Source: Pisaster brevispinus
Taxonomy: Eukaryota; Echinodermata; Asteroidea; Forcipulatida; Asteriidae
Assembly: GCA_023634235.1 (NCBI GenBank)
Contig: JAMKCF010000009.1
Span: 496,001 to 560,000 of the forward strand
Direction: 5' to 3'
DNA: 64,000 nucleotides
Shown: positions 12,011 through 23,965 of the stretch, piece by piece
Numbering within the stretch: position 1 is the stretch's first letter
How the letters are laid out: the number at the start of each line of letters is the position of its first letter
Made by a program: the position numbers and the translations under genes
Notes under the pieces: generated by a model
Database searches by the model: none
What the model was told of the DNA's origin: nothing
Seen by the model: the letters and a program-made list of their open reading frames with translations, nothing else

Positions 12011-14106
12011 TGCATGTTAAAGACCATTAATTAATGCAGGGATGCTCTTCCGTTGGCACTCATTTTAAAAATTGGAAAAAAACTACCTTACAAGACAAGT
12101 AAAATGAAATGCAAGTATAAAACGCATTATATTAGAATGATAAGGTTGTGTTGCGGTTTACTCAATCCTCGATTGAGATTTAAAAACTATTGGTTGAAAA
12201 CCATTCTGAAATTAGCATGCTATTGTTGAGTTCCCTGATGCACCATATCCCCTGCTTTGCTTTATTATTATTTGCCCCCCTCCCCGAAAATAAATAAATA
12301 AATACATAAATAAATAAATATTCAATTAAATTCATAAAAGGAATAAAATAAACGTTAAAATTCTAACTTCTGCACCCTCTTGCAGCCGGACATCTATCGC
12401 AACTTTTTACACACCCAGTACACTTCGCTTGGCCTACATCATCCTTCAGGTGCTGGGACTGAAAAAAACATCCCCTAAATAGAAGTTACTTGGTTAACAG
12501 CCAAATCCCCAAAATACAGAGTAAGTGAGTTCTAAAAGTTAAACATTTAACCCAATGTCAATGAGCCCTACTAAAAACAAAAATTACCCTCGACACATTG
12601 TGCGTGACACGCATGACACGATCAATCACAAGAGGGCGTACTTTCTCTTTAATGGTGAGGTGGGTGGGAACTTTGCTTTAGTGGATGGGGCGTCTGAGCC
12701 CTGGTTCAAAACTATAAGTTGATACTATTTTTAAAAAGAAAAAACAAAACCATTTTGTACAATACATGCTCAGATCAAGTTTTGTTTTATTTATAACATT
12801 TCAAACATACAATTCGGAAAATTATAAGAAAGGGTATATAATGCAAATCCTGGTGTTGGAAAAGTTTCAATAATGATTATTTTAAAATGTTCAAACATAT
12901 CCTTTACTTTACTTTACTTTACTTTCCAACAGTAATAAAACTAACAATATGAATCTAAAACTAAACACAGGGCTTTGTATACCATTTTTATGAATTATTT
13001 TCGCAAAGTTTACATAATTACCAAAAGATTGTGATTTATGAAGCTTCCATTCAAGTCAAAGACTGAAGAGAACACATTACGAGTTCCTTAAATTTTAGGC
13101 AAAATAATATATCAAAAAACTACAAGGGTGCACGGAGAAATTTTGTCATACTTTATCAAAAATTTCATTGCCATTTTAGTATTTAAAAAGATGGATGGAG
13201 CATATCCTGCTTTAGGCAAAACCCATAACAATAATTTGCAAGATAGCATTATGTTAATACTGTTTTGTAATAATTATTTCATAATGGATATTCTCCTGAA
13301 CCCTCTTCTGGGGGCAGGTCCAAAAAGAATCTCTTGAGTCAGCACCTGAACTTAAGCTGCAGTACGAATGACTCTGTATGTGACGCTGTAGCATATCTGC
13401 TGCACCAACTTTGGGCAAGTATCCTCTTTTACAAAAACATCACTACGACCCATTGAAGCATGTTACGCTACTCCTCTACAAGAGTGTTATAGCCCCCTCT
13501 GTCGCCTAAAGTTAGCTAGAATGACTCTTTAAAAAAAAAATTAACACAGCGAGTGAAGTTGACTTTTCCTTGGCTGGCAACTGTTTGACAACACTTGGGG
13601 ATGTCATTGTGGGGTATTCCAGCGTTCAGGTTTGCAAATAATTTGATTTTAATTAAATTGACAGACGAGTCAATTAATTATAATTTTCACAATTAAAATT
13701 AAAATGACTCGAGTCAAGTCAGTTAGTTATTAAAATTAAAATGCAGGCATACTTTCGTTTCATAATTTCATTACCATAATTTCATTGCGTTTAGCTGATT
13801 TCAATAGGAACATGACTTGCTTGGGGAGTCCAGTGATTCCAGCGGTGTACAATTTTGATAAACAGACCACGGGCAAATGCCTATGTCAAACAGAGAGAGA
13901 GAGAGAGAGAGGTAGCCCATGCTCACTGTACAAACCATGAATATTATTATTGAGTCAATGCTGGGAAGAAAAAACACCCAGAACGCCACAGTTACAGTCC
14001 TAAAAGCTTCAGAGGTCTGTTTGGTAGTGAGATAGTCAAGCAAAGCTGTTGGTATAACCAATCACCTTATAGGCCTACAGTCAAGACTGTATGTCGGGAT
14101 ATTTGC
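12011..14106. other. Non-genic AT-rich DNA with simple repeats
   Basis: An (AAAT)n tract lies near 12289-12322, a (CTTTA)n tract at 12902-12925 and an (AG)n tract at 13896-13912. Nothing supports a gene; the longest open stretches are short and lack splice or family evidence. Confidence 0.4.
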
Positions 14107-14418
14107 CAGTTCCCTTGAACTTTATTGATGTCTGCCTGAATCGATGTGAAATGGATTAGAATAATCTGGAAACGAGTTTATGCACATAGTTTGTTTTGTT
14201 GAGACAGCTGTCATACACGTGCTTTCCTGCAGGGTTTTAAATCCCCCGTCGAAGCTTTCACGAAGGATTTTGACCATCCGAGAGAGCACGTGTACAGCAG
14301 CTGTCTCGACAAAACCAATTAATGCATAGCTACAAAAATAATTTACCCCATCCTTCCATAATAAGACAATCATAATTTATTACATGGCATTTCACATCGG
14401 TTCAAGGGATCAACTTAG
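14107..14418. repeat. Head-to-head palindrome of a dispersed repeat
   Basis: The left arm (about 14107-14228) and right arm (about 14283-14418) are inverted copies. They share CACGTGCTTTC against GAGAGCACGTG, GAGACAGCTGTC against CAGCTGTCTCGAC, and CCCTTGAAC against GTTCAAGGG at the outer ends. The same sequence (AGCACGTGTACTGCAGCTG, then GTGCATAA) occurs singly at 18185, 19545, 27052, 28291, 34339 and 34800, so this is a dispersed family with one inverted pair here. Confidence 0.6.
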
Positions 14419-15554
14419 AAAACACTTCGAAATTTTTGAGCCAACATACCACAATGTTTTTTCACTTTTTATCTGCTGTTGAACCATGGAGGAAGGGTTG
14501 GACATACTTTTGGTCTGGTAGGTAAGTGATTGGCTTTCCTTGACAATCTCACTACCAAACCAACCATGTACAGCCTTCAAAGATGCTTCAGGGCTTTACT
14601 TGTGGTGTCTGTTTTATCTCACCATTGGCTCAAAAAATATTAAAGAAGTGATGTTGATGTAGTGATGTAGGCATAACTTGCTCCTATAGTGAATTATAAT
14701 TGAAATGTTAACCAGTGGAAGTATAGTCGTCTCACTTCATTACATGCAAATGTTTACAGACAATAACGCTGGAATGGACATATTGGATGGTGTCAATTTG
14801 CATGAAGGTTAGAACATGTAAACACATCAAGACCACTAAATGATTACACGCCCAAACCTAAAAAAGGAAAAACAGCTTCAAGTAGGCCTAATTTACGTTT
14901 TATAAAGTCATGTGGTCTAACATGAAACTACTTGTACATGTACACATCCCAAATCTCCACTCAACAACAAATCCGTATTAGTTATCCTATATAAATTGTT
15001 TTCCCCATGGGTTTTGCGTGATCTCTCCCCTATACATAAATTGTTAAAGTGGGGGTGAATTACAAATAAAACAGTATAAAGCGGATCTTTGGACTGTCTG
15101 AACTGTACAATAAATCACAAGTTTATGAAAAGATGCAGTGCTTACACCTTACTAGACTTCTCTAACGCTTCAAGCTGGGTTCACACAACACAATATTGTG
15201 CCAACAAAATGTAATCAATGACATTCCCACACATATTGAGCATACAATGTGTATGGCTTACTTATGAAAACATAAGTTAATTATTTGATTCAAATGTTAG
15301 TTCCCTTTTCATCAACATAGCATAGAAAGGATACGAATTTAGCACGCACACGCGCCCAAAAACGTGTAAGCACATGCAATGGACCTCCTACACTACTGTC
15401 CCTCTTTTGTTTGTACTTAAACTTTTTGGCAACAGCTCCCATTAGTTTTGTACACACACTATCCAACTGGGGAACGTATTGTCCCTTTTGTACAATGTCC
15501 CTTGTTTGAATGTGTGTACTATCAAGATCATCGTCACAGTGTGACTATTCATGT
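14419..15554. other. Region downstream of the piggyBac ORF; no gene seen
   Basis: AT-rich sequence. I looked for a piggyBac terminal repeat next to a TTAA site and found no convincing candidate. No other feature is supported. Confidence 0.35.
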
Positions 15555-17516
15555 TCAACTTTTATCGGTTTGGGGTTGAGGGAGCATTACGTCTGAGTCA
15601 CTGGAAAAACAGTAGTGGCAATGAATTGGTGCAGGGTTTGTGGTGGAGTGGGCCTTACAAGCGAAGCGGCGACACACCCCGCATATTTTTGTCGTACGCT
15701 TGCTTGGTGGAGGACAAAGATGACACCGTCCCTGTTGAAGTCGTTGCTGTTGCTGCTCCCCTGGCAGGGCATGCTCGTGATGGGTCACATCGTACCCAAG
15801 ATTTATCAGCGCCATACGAGTTGTTCTATGCAACCCATGCGGATTCGCAGCACGCATTCGCAGTTGAGGGTCCATCATTTCCTGGGCAAGTTCCTGCAGA
15901 AATTTACCGCGACGATTGCTCGAGGCGGCGTTCCAGTTGGGATGTTCCCAACACCAAAGAACGCAGGCGTTGATCGCTGCAAGATTCATGACGTTGAAAA
16001 AGGCCACCAAGGGCCACCGTTTTGTGATGCGCGCTACTGTGTACAAACTGCACATCTGATCGATGTCTACGCCAGCCTTAGTCGCATTGTAGTGATGGAT
16101 GATATCAGGGTTTTGTGACCGTGCATTGATTGTATCATCGTGATGCATAGTTGACAGAAGAAGAACACTCTGACGTTTCTTCGGAATAAATGACACAAGA
16201 GTCATCGGGCCATCAAAAACGAACTCCGAAGATTTCTCCGCTCGTCTCTTTACATTTGCGGGCTTAAGTTCTTTAGGTACTTCAAATCGGTTTCCCTTAA
16301 GGATGCCAACTATGGTGAGGTTCTCGGCCAGGAGGTCTTTGGCCAACTCCACGCTTGTGAAATAGTTGGAAGTCGTTACATTTCTGCCCGACTTGTAGAT
16401 CGGTTTCATCAAGTCCTTGATGACTAGACTCCTAATTTTGGTTTTCTCTTCCACGGTGTCACGTACACCGTCAACTTTGCCTAAGTATGGCTGGATGTTA
16501 GTGATGTAACCGTACTTACTGTCCACACTAGCCCAGAACTTGATCCCATACCGGGCTGGCTTTGAAGGCATGTATTGGCGGAACGGGCACCGGCCCCTGA
16601 AGGGGACCAACTGTTCATCCACTGTTACATTTTCTCCCGGGCTGAAGTGACTTCGACACATTTCTGCGAAAATACTGAAGACGTCACGGACAGCTGCGAA
16701 TTTGTCAGTTTGTTTCCGTACATGCCTTGTTGTTTTGTCATCGAAGCGCAGCATGGTTAGGATGTCCCTGAAGCGAGTGCCCGACATAGCGGCTTGGCAT
16801 GCGGGTCGAGCAAAAAATCCAGTCTTCCAAAAATCCTTCACATTCTCGTGGGATGCCTTACAAAGCCCCAGAAAGTATAGCAGTCCAAACACAGTCATCA
16901 GTTCCGTTAGTACTACAGCTCCCCACGAGTTTCCTCGTTTCCGTGTCCCTTCTTCGTTTATGTGACGGACAATGTTGTCGAGCATATCATGGGGCATAAA
17001 CAGCTTCCAAATATCTAAGATGGTAGTTGCTGCTCCAATATTCCTTGGCCCAGGCGCTTCAGCCAAGTTGTCAAAAGCTTCAACTTTTATCTGAGGAGGT
17101 GGAGTGGACCCCCATGTTTGGCCAGATTTTGCTCTATACACCTTGGGGGCAAATGACGTACCTCCATGACCAGGGGCAGGGGCTGGCAAATATTGGTGAC
17201 TTGCTGCAAGTACTCTCTGATTCCTAGAAGTCCAAGTTCTCTTCCGCGATGGGTTATGGCCGTTAGTATGGCTTTCGTTGTCATCACTGCTGGCATCAGC
17301 ATTTCCACCACCACTACTATCATCACTCTCGCTGTCGTCATCCACCTCTATTTTAAATTCGCGTTCTACTTCTTCATCTGCAGCATCTTCCTCCTCTGAG
17401 ACATCACTAGGCATAATTTCATCGTCATCATCGGCTTCGTTCTGAACAATTTTATCAAAAATTTGCATAGCAATCTGCCTCGTTGAAGCATAGCTATCCT
17501 TCATGGATGAAGCCAT
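15555..17516 (-). CDS. piggyBac-type transposase (PGBD-like), catalytic Asp missing
   Basis: One uninterrupted exon encodes 653 residues from ATG at 17516. The N-terminus is acidic and serine-rich (residues 27-85). A piggyBac DDE transposase domain follows (about 162-520), and a C-terminal cysteine-rich finger closes it (C598, C601, C612, C615, C620, H623, C633, C636). piggyBac enzymes cut and rejoin DNA at TTAA sites using three aspartates. D300 (in VTVDEQLVPFRG) matches the first. The second is expected in a CDNWFTS-like motif but here reads TTSNYFTS, so Ser383 replaces Asp. The third (D484, AGVDIDQMCS) is present, but the motif is one residue shorter than the usual GVDxxDQ. Family membership is clear; loss of activity is inferred. 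No terminal repeats were found nearby. Either a domesticated gene or an old immobile copy. Confidence 0.9.
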   Translation of the reverse strand: MASSMKDSYASTRQIAMQIFDKIVQNEADDDDEIMPSDVSEEEDAADEEVEREFKIEVDDDSESDDSSGGGNADASSDDNESHTNGHNPSRKRTWTSRNQRVLAASHQYLPAPAPGHGGTSFAPKVYRAKSGQTWGSTPPPQIKVEAFDNLAEAPGPRNIGAATTILDIWKLFMPHDMLDNIVRHINEEGTRKRGNSWGAVVLTELMTVFGLLYFLGLCKASHENVKDFWKTGFFARPACQAAMSGTRFRDILTMLRFDDKTTRHVRKQTDKFAAVRDVFSIFAEMCRSHFSPGENVTVDEQLVPFRGRCPFRQYMPSKPARYGIKFWASVDSKYGYITNIQPYLGKVDGVRDTVEEKTKIRSLVIKDLMKPIYKSGRNVTTSNYFTSVELAKDLLAENLTIVGILKGNRFEVPKELKPANVKRRAEKSSEFVFDGPMTLVSFIPKKRQSVLLLSTMHHDDTINARSQNPDIIHHYNATKAGVDIDQMCSLYTVARITKRWPLVAFFNVMNLAAINACVLWCWEHPNWNAASSNRRGKFLQELAQEMMDPQLRMRAANPHGLHRTTRMALINLGYDVTHHEHALPGEQQQQRLQQGRCHLCPPPSKRTTKICGVCRRFACKAHSTTNPAPIHCHYCFSSDSDVMLPQPQTDKS

Positions 17517-17721
17517 AGTGGACTATGACTGAAGCCCTGTGTGACTTCAGCTGCTGTGTATGTAAAGTGAATGGACAGGTGACGTGACCACGTGGCTCTG
17601 AGTCTCAGTGTGGAGCTACGGTCTTTAGTCATGCCCACTCGAACAGAGACAAAGATGACTTACTTGACTAAAGCTTTCCTCCCAGGGGGGGCCTTTGAGA
17701 CAGCTGCCTGTCCACTATCAG

Positions 17722-17848
17722 TCACCATGCCTTTCTGTCGTTTGCTAGATGTCCTGCTCTGACCAGTGATATGATGCCCAGATCGGCACAGGATGACTTG
17801 ATGTCATCTGTCCAGCGTTTCGGTGGTCTTCCTCTCGGCCTTGATCCA
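17722..17848 (-). mobile_element. LINE 3'-terminal coding fragment
   Basis: Read on the minus strand, the segment encodes RGRPPKRWTDDIKSSC and ends ...HLANDRKAW followed by a stop. The GRPxKRWxDDI motif near the C-terminus is a hallmark of reverse transcriptase ORFs of several non-LTR retrotransposon clades. Only this tail is present; the upstream reverse transcriptase is absent, as expected of a 5'-truncated copy. It lies about 200 bases upstream of the piggyBac start. Confidence 0.65.
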
Positions 17849-18182
17849 TATATCTACATATAATATTAATAGATCTCTGTCTGTTCAGATGAGGCCTTAA
17901 GTAAACAACTTGATTTCCGCTGTTGTTTATAACATGGATTGTTTGTCAGCAATATTGTTGTTAGGTTATTAATCAAGGGACATCGTCAGCTGTCTAACCG
18001 TACACCGTTAGCAGCTGTTGCAGATTATTCTATCAATCATGGCTGATACACACACACACATACAAGTAAATTCTTTCATTCCTTTTTAGAAGATCACGTT
18101 GCAACCAACTATGGCTAAACAGAAAGGGGAACTCATGACCGATAACAGGAAATATAGATAAACACTATACACAAACTTAACG

Positions 18183-18500
18183 GGGAAGCACGTGTACTGT
18201 AGCTGTCTCAGCAAAACCACTAGTAAGTGCATAACTCGCTCAAACAAAATTTGATTTACCACATCCTTCCAGCACAGAGAAATGACCATTGTATTTTACG
18301 TCAGTTCAAGGGATCAACTTAGAAAGTGCTATCCCAATATTGTGTTCTCTTATCTGCTGCGTCCATACGCTATTGGTCTGCAAGGTGATTGGTGCCCACA
18401 ATTAGTACTAATAGCTTTGCTTGACAATCTCTCTGCTAATCTTAACCGTACCCGTGTAACGGACTTCAGGCTGTAACTGTGGCGTTATGTTTTATCTCAT
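18183..18500 (+). repeat. Dispersed AGCACGTGTACTG repeat, single copy
   Basis: It begins AGCACGTGTACTGTAGCTG and continues through GTGCATAACTC, TCAGTTCAAGGGATCAACTT, a CTTATCTGCTG word and CTTGACAATCTC to TTTTATCTCATCATTG. The same order is seen at 14283-14640 and, more diverged, at 28289-28600 and 34798-35115. No coding sequence. It is probably mobile, but I could not define its ends. Confidence 0.5.
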
Positions 18501-18884
18501 CATTGACGTCATAACTACCCAGAAAACATCTGTTTGCCCTTTTGGTCTTCTCTTTTGGTTATGTTTTTAGCCATACACTCTACGGGGACTGGTTCATTCA
18601 GAATCCTACAGAAAAAAGTGTGTACTGTAGCTGCAGTAAGAGACTTGTGTTTTTAATGAGTACACCAATTGTGAAGTTGACCCTTTATTAGGTTTACAAC
18701 TGTTTGCCAATATTAAATGTCTTTGTGGAGAGTCATTGTGGGGGAGTGTTCCAGTATCCGGGTCTATAAAAATTGTAATTTAATTAAGTTTGGCTATTAA
18801 AAGCGCTCAAAAGAATGCATATAGGCTACAAACAATTTTGGGAGTATCGTAAGTTGATCCTTTGTGAACTGATGTAAACTAAAA

Positions 18885-18995
18885 TGCAATGGAATAGGGC
18901 TGTCGGAAGGATTGGGGTAAATTAATCATTATTGAGAGAATCGGGGTCCTATGCACTAGTTAGTGGTTTTGCTGATACAGCTACACTACAGTATC
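18885..18995 (-). repeat. Dispersed AGCACGTGTACTG repeat, inverted fragment
   Basis: On the minus strand it reads GTAGCTGTATCAGCAAAACC and then GTGCATAGG, ending CCATTGCATTTT. This matches the start of the plus-strand copies. Confidence 0.45.
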
Positions 18996-19411
18996 GCTAA
19001 GAGGGTAAGGTAGTTAGTATGCAAAGTTCATTACATGTTAATAATATTATTATAGACCTGAACATTGGACCACCCGCCCAAGGTCATTCATGAATGTTGT
19101 CAAAGAAGTCAACTTCACTATTATGATAATATTTTTTTAAGGTCAGTTGTACCGGAGGTACACACGCCGGCTCCCTGGACTGAGTTTTTTTCCCTTCTTC
19201 CTGTCCCCGGAGGGTATTTTAAAAGGGAAATGTAAGAAAATTAATACATTAGTAAATACAAAAACAAATTCACATTGTGGTGGGGGCACATTGTTTTAAA
19301 CAATACTTCAAACAGGCTGTTCTGACTTGAGCCCCAATACGCTGTGAACAAAAAATCATATTATTGATACCATGATACATTCAAATTTGTTATGAGGAAT
19401 TGGATCAATGG
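18996..19411. other. Left flank of the tandem units; nothing recognised
   Basis: No gene or clear repeat. Some words (GTCAACTTCACTA, CCCCGGAGGG) recur inside the 7-kb units. Confidence 0.3.
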
Positions 19412-19850
19412 ACTTTATTGTTTGCTTGCTGCAGCTGCTGAGCAGGTGGCGTACCCGTAGGCCTTTTATGTGCGGTTTTGGAGTAGCCGACCCTCGGTCC
19501 CATGCTTACCGTGAAGGATGGTTGCTTTAGGACCCTCCGGGGGGCATGTGTACTGCAGCTGTCTCAGCAAAACCAAAGAGTGCATAATTCTCTCAAAATG
19601 TATTAATTTACCCACAACCTTCCAGCAGACGGTCCTATTCCATTGCATTTCATGTCAGTTCAAAGGATCAACTTAGAAAATGCTACTCGCAAATGTTGTT
19701 TAGCCAACATATCACACAGTGTTTCATGTAATAGCCAAACGCAATTATGTTTTTAGTAATTAGTCTGCCAACTTAATTATATTAAAATATTTAGAGACCA
19801 GTACCCCACAGAGGCTTTTATGAACGAATTGTAAAACAGGTGCAAGCCTA

Positions 19851-21118
19851 CACTGCAAAAACGTTGGTCAAATCATTTGACACAATTTGTTGGGCAATGT
19901 GATTTCCACAACTATTGGTCGATGTTTGCCCAACGAAAGCAACAATTGCTGTTGTTGGGCAAACATTTTGTTTGCCCTTTTTTCATAAGAAGTGAAACAA
20001 ATGTTGGGCAAATGTTGGGCAAATGTTGGGCAAATATTTCGCAATCTGAAATCATTATAATTGTTGGTTACACTGTTGCCCATATCTTGGGCAACTTTTT
20101 GTTTATTTTAATTAATAGTAGTTGTTGGTGAAAATTATACACATTAGTTGGGCAAAATCGTCCGATCATGCACACTACGATCAAACATTTGCCCAACAAC
20201 TGGTCATATTTTCCACATTAGTTGGGAATTGTTCCCGCCATAAGACTTACGACGTGCATGCATAAAAGCATAAACACGATCTTTTCCAAAATGGCGAGTG
20301 GAGAGTTGCTGTGACCGTGTCGTCTCTCTTAAAAGAGCGAGTTGCCCAGTGGTTATAGATCCTTTTGAAGGCAAGTTTTTAACTAAATATTAAGTTTTGT
20401 TTCCTATTCACTTGTACATAGTCGTGACAGTTGCCTATAGCAAGCAGCACAGTGATAATGCCATTGAATTAGTTTTCAGTTTTATCATGCATTTCTTATA
20501 CATGTATTGTAACGTTACAAACACCCTGCAGGCAGTGCATTGTATGGAGTATAGACATGCAACGCGGTGTACAACAATACACGAATAGCACTATCACTGC
20601 ATTGCTTGCACTGCATCTGGCACGACTGTGTACAGCAACTGAACGGAAAACAAACGTTATTTAGTTAAAAACTTTTCTTCAAAAACATCTATAAACCACT
20701 GGGCTACCCCACGTTTTTTGGAGAGACGCCAATGGCACAGCTCTCCACCACTCGCCACTGTGGAAAAGATCGTTTCGATGCCTGGACGTACGACGTATCA
20801 CACGGGGAACTGTGAATCAAATGGTGAATTAATAGCACAATACATATTGACCATCTTTTGTTGATAAAAAATCCCCAACACTTGGTCAAGTAAAATTACC
20901 CAACTGAAACATCAAACCTTTCTACCCAACAATTGGTTAACAAAATTACCAATAAAGATTTTGACCAACAGTATGGTAATTTTATTAGACCTATAAGTTG
21001 GTCAAAATATTTACCCAACCTTGTTGGGCTAAATTTTGACCAACAGTTTAGAGAGTTCATATTAGACCTAACGTTGGTCAAAATGTTGGTCAAAATTTAA
21101 CCAATATTTTTTGCAGTG
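19851..21118. mobile_element. Foldback DNA transposon, 1268 bp, TA target duplication
   Basis: The ends are CACTGCAAAAACGTTGGTCA and its near complement ending TTTTTTGCAGTG. Each arm extends about 450-550 bp inward; for example CGATCTTTTCCA and GGCGAGTGG near 20278-20300 pair with complements near 20750-20775, and GTTTTTAACTAAAT pairs with ATTTAGTTAAAAAC at 20660. The centre (about 20395-20655) is the loop. Arms contain repeats of TTGGGCAAA. Units 2 and 3 give the empty site (CAAGCCTATTAAAAG); here TA flanks both sides. No transposase is encoded, so it is non-autonomous. Confidence 0.8.
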
Positions 21119-21469
21119 TAATAAAAGCCAACTTCACTAATTTTTATATTAGTCACTCTTGCTTCAGCTACTGTCGCGTGCCGCCGCCGTAGGATTCTAA
21201 TTTCATTATAATTAATACTTGATATTCATAAAATTCATAATATTCATAATGTGATTAGTTAACTACAGTGTGTATAAGCTCCTTTGGCAAGTTACGGTTG
21301 TATAGTCAAACTGAGAAGCTATAGTAAATAGTCTGCCGTCTTCATTATAAATTCAAATATTTATGACCTGCTGAGCACTGAAATACTTCATCAGGACATC
21401 AGTGAGTGTTGTCAAAACTGCAAGCCAAACTTCAACGAATTTGTGTATGATCTTTTTAAAGCCACACTC

Positions 21470-21562
21470 CAACTGCAGCCGCAGTAGGCCCTTGTTCCTT
21501 CAACTGCAGCCGCAATAGGCCCTTGTTCCTTCAACTGCAGCCGCAGTAGGCCCTTGTTCCTT
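21470..21562. repeat. 31-bp unit repeated three times
   Basis: The unit begins CAACTGCAGCCGCAGTAGG and ends TTGTTCCTT. The second copy has one A for G. Units 2 and 3 carry the unit once (about 28890 and 35371), so the expansion is specific to unit 1. Confidence 0.85.
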
Positions 21563-21682
21563 CGTGTGGTTATTGTTTTACCGATCCCCGGAGGGTTTTA
21601 AAGGGGCGTATATAATATATAAAAAAACTTCTCTAAATTATTTTGAAAGAAATTTGCAATAAGGAAACAAACCCTATGCACA

Positions 21683-21826
21683 TGACGTCATTTGAGTAGG
21701 GCGCCCTCGCCTAGAGGTCAAAAGGAGGTTGTTCATTGGCCAATCCTGTGCGCCGCGCGTACAAAACTGTGCGTTTCCATTGTTACATCATCGGTTTACC
21801 TCTAAGATGGCGGCTGGATGACGTCA
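21683..21826. promoter_or_regulatory. Promoter-like cluster: two CREs, CCAAT, YY1 motif
   Basis: Perfect TGACGTCA sites lie at 21683-21690 and 21819-21826, a palindromic ATTGGCCAAT at 21735-21744, and AAGATGGCGGC (YY1 consensus) at 21804-21814, in locally GC-rich DNA. No convincing transcript follows. The cluster falls in sequence found only in unit 1 and ends in AAGGTCTATAG, as the MITE at 32030 does, so it may be carried by a mobile element. Confidence 0.35.
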
Positions 21827-22534
21827 ATCATCAAGGTCTATAGACCTTTCTTTTGCAACGTCACAGCCCAAGTTTTTGCCAACCCAGGTTGGAAAACTAT
21901 GGAAAGCCATCAAATGCAAAACAAAAACAGATAGCTACAGTTTGTAACAACGTTACACAAATATTTTAAAATAGTGTTGAAATTATTGGAAACAAAGCAA
22001 CCGATCATGGGAGGTATTTTATTTAATTAGAAGCTTGCCGAAAATGTTGAATTTGGTTAAAATTTCTGTTAACACGATTGAATGTTTTACTAACATTCGG
22101 CGGCCCATGCCAACCAGCGCTGTTATCAACAATGGAAAGGTCTATTGGGGAGCGTACATAGTCTCGTCCACGCGAGAGTGGGGTGACGAGATTTTGACTG
22201 AAACAAAGTGTAAAAGATTAATTATTTTAGATGGGGATTAAACATGATTTTGTTATCATGTTGTCCAGGACAGGGAAGGGCAGGCTCTCTACGGTCAACA
22301 GCAAGGGGATGTACTTTCTTTGTAACGACAGTGGGACCTTGGGTGGGGCCTAAAAAGGCTTTGGTCAAACGTATAATCATGATCGATTAGGCGCCTACTA
22401 CGAAAAAGAATGTTACAAAAAGATGTTAACGTTATTAGATTAGGTTTATTTTTGTAACAAGCGAACCAATAATTTTATTTTATTTTATTGTAAAATAATG
22501 ATTTCTGTTCTCCGCACCAACCAACAAAAACCAC

Positions 22535-22550
22535 TGCGCCCTCTTGCGGC
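22535..22550 (-). promoter_or_regulatory. CTCF-like motif, unit 1
   Basis: On the minus strand it reads GCCGCAAGAGGGCGCA, close to the animal CTCF core. It is kept at the matching place in all three units, about 1.4 kb before each family gene. Binding is inferred only. Confidence 0.3.
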
Positions 22551-23965
22551 TGAGCATGGACGCGCTTCATCACGATAAATAATAATTTATTATGACCAAC
22601 AGGCAGGTACGAGCGCGAATTCGTTTTTAATCTTTACAAATCTAGAGTCTTTCAATTAAATATTGACAGATGTCAGAAACGCGATTTGGGCCCACGGTTG
22701 CAAAAGTTGCATGTGAAAAAGAAGGGGGAAAAAGAGGAATGTAGAATTATCTTAGAAAAAAAGATAACATTTATTTAAAAAGAACAGGAGCAAATTTTGT
22801 ACATGGAGTTTTATTGTGAATAAAAATTGAATCATTTTCCTTGGTATTAGATGTTGGCCTTCGGGCCGCAATCTAGTACATGTAGTTATTTTTAAACGCA
22901 TTGTTATTGACATTCTCGTAATATTAATAAACATGGAATCTGGTTAAAGAAACATAAATTAGCAATGTCGAATTGGTGTTCAGTATTCAATCTGTCCCAC
23001 AGTCTCTATTTTGTCTAACTGGAAAATCACAAACAGGAAAACGCTATAGTTTCAATAATTTGTTTCAAAATCACCTTCCTTTAAATTGAAAACAAAAATT
23101 ACTCTCAAAGAAAAAAGCAGGTCAATATAGGCCAATATAGCCCTTTATGTACCGTACCGCGGTACATCCAGCCTTAGTTACACCCTCATTTAAATCGAGC
23201 TAACCAAAATGAGGCTGATTTTTCTTGTAGACAAAATTAATGATCTCACCCCACTGTATAACAATTCTGTAATTGATTGGGAGTGATCAGCAGGGGAGGG
23301 GCGATGATGATGAAGGTGGGAGGAATAACGTCCACCTGGCTCTCATGGTTTTTCCTCATGTCGTTGGAGGGGGATTTCCCGCAGGTCAGAGGTTATGATA
23401 ATTTCACACAGTTGTCCTTAGATATCGAACAACATCATAAGTAACACCGTTTTCTGGGTCTAAACAATGAATCAGTTAACATAGGCCCTGTTACCGTGAA
23501 CATGAAACACGCAGAGTATGTTACAATAAAATGTGCTCATAACAAGTCGTCTGAACCGAGGGTAGGCTCCCAAGCTCCACCGCTCTGGACCGCTACATAA
23601 ATTTTTGATATAGATTTACCCCTATGGTCATGTGACCGAACTTTTTATGGAATACCATTGTTACCAAACGATAGTTGTTGCGAACAGCTGTCATCAGGCC
23701 TACGCACATTTCGCTGGCTTTCACAACTACGTCATTTTGTAAGGTTGGTCCCACGTCCTAACCGTTGAAGTTGCAGTCTAGCAACGAAGGCGAGCCGTTG
23801 TTATTTAAATCGAGCGGCCAAGGTTATGGTTTTGCATACAAGGCCATAATATTAATAATATTATTATTTCATTACGACATAGCTCTTTCATGCACAAAAT
23901 ACCGTCCGAGGAAGGAATCATTTTCTTGTAGATCCAAGTCTTTTAGAGAAGAATAACCGTACAAC
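22551..23965 (+). other. Conserved upstream flank of family gene 1
   Basis: It is collinear with 29227-30668 and 35920-37350. Near the gene, a TACGTCA half-CRE (about 23729) and the leader ending AGAAGAATAACCGTACAAC just before ATG are shared by all three. A minus-strand open stretch around 23200-23350 is disrupted between units and is not called a gene. Confidence 0.4.

Noticed and set aside
15551..17399. Plus-strand open frames opposite the piggyBac gene
   Set aside because: Antisense shadows of a recognised coding frame.
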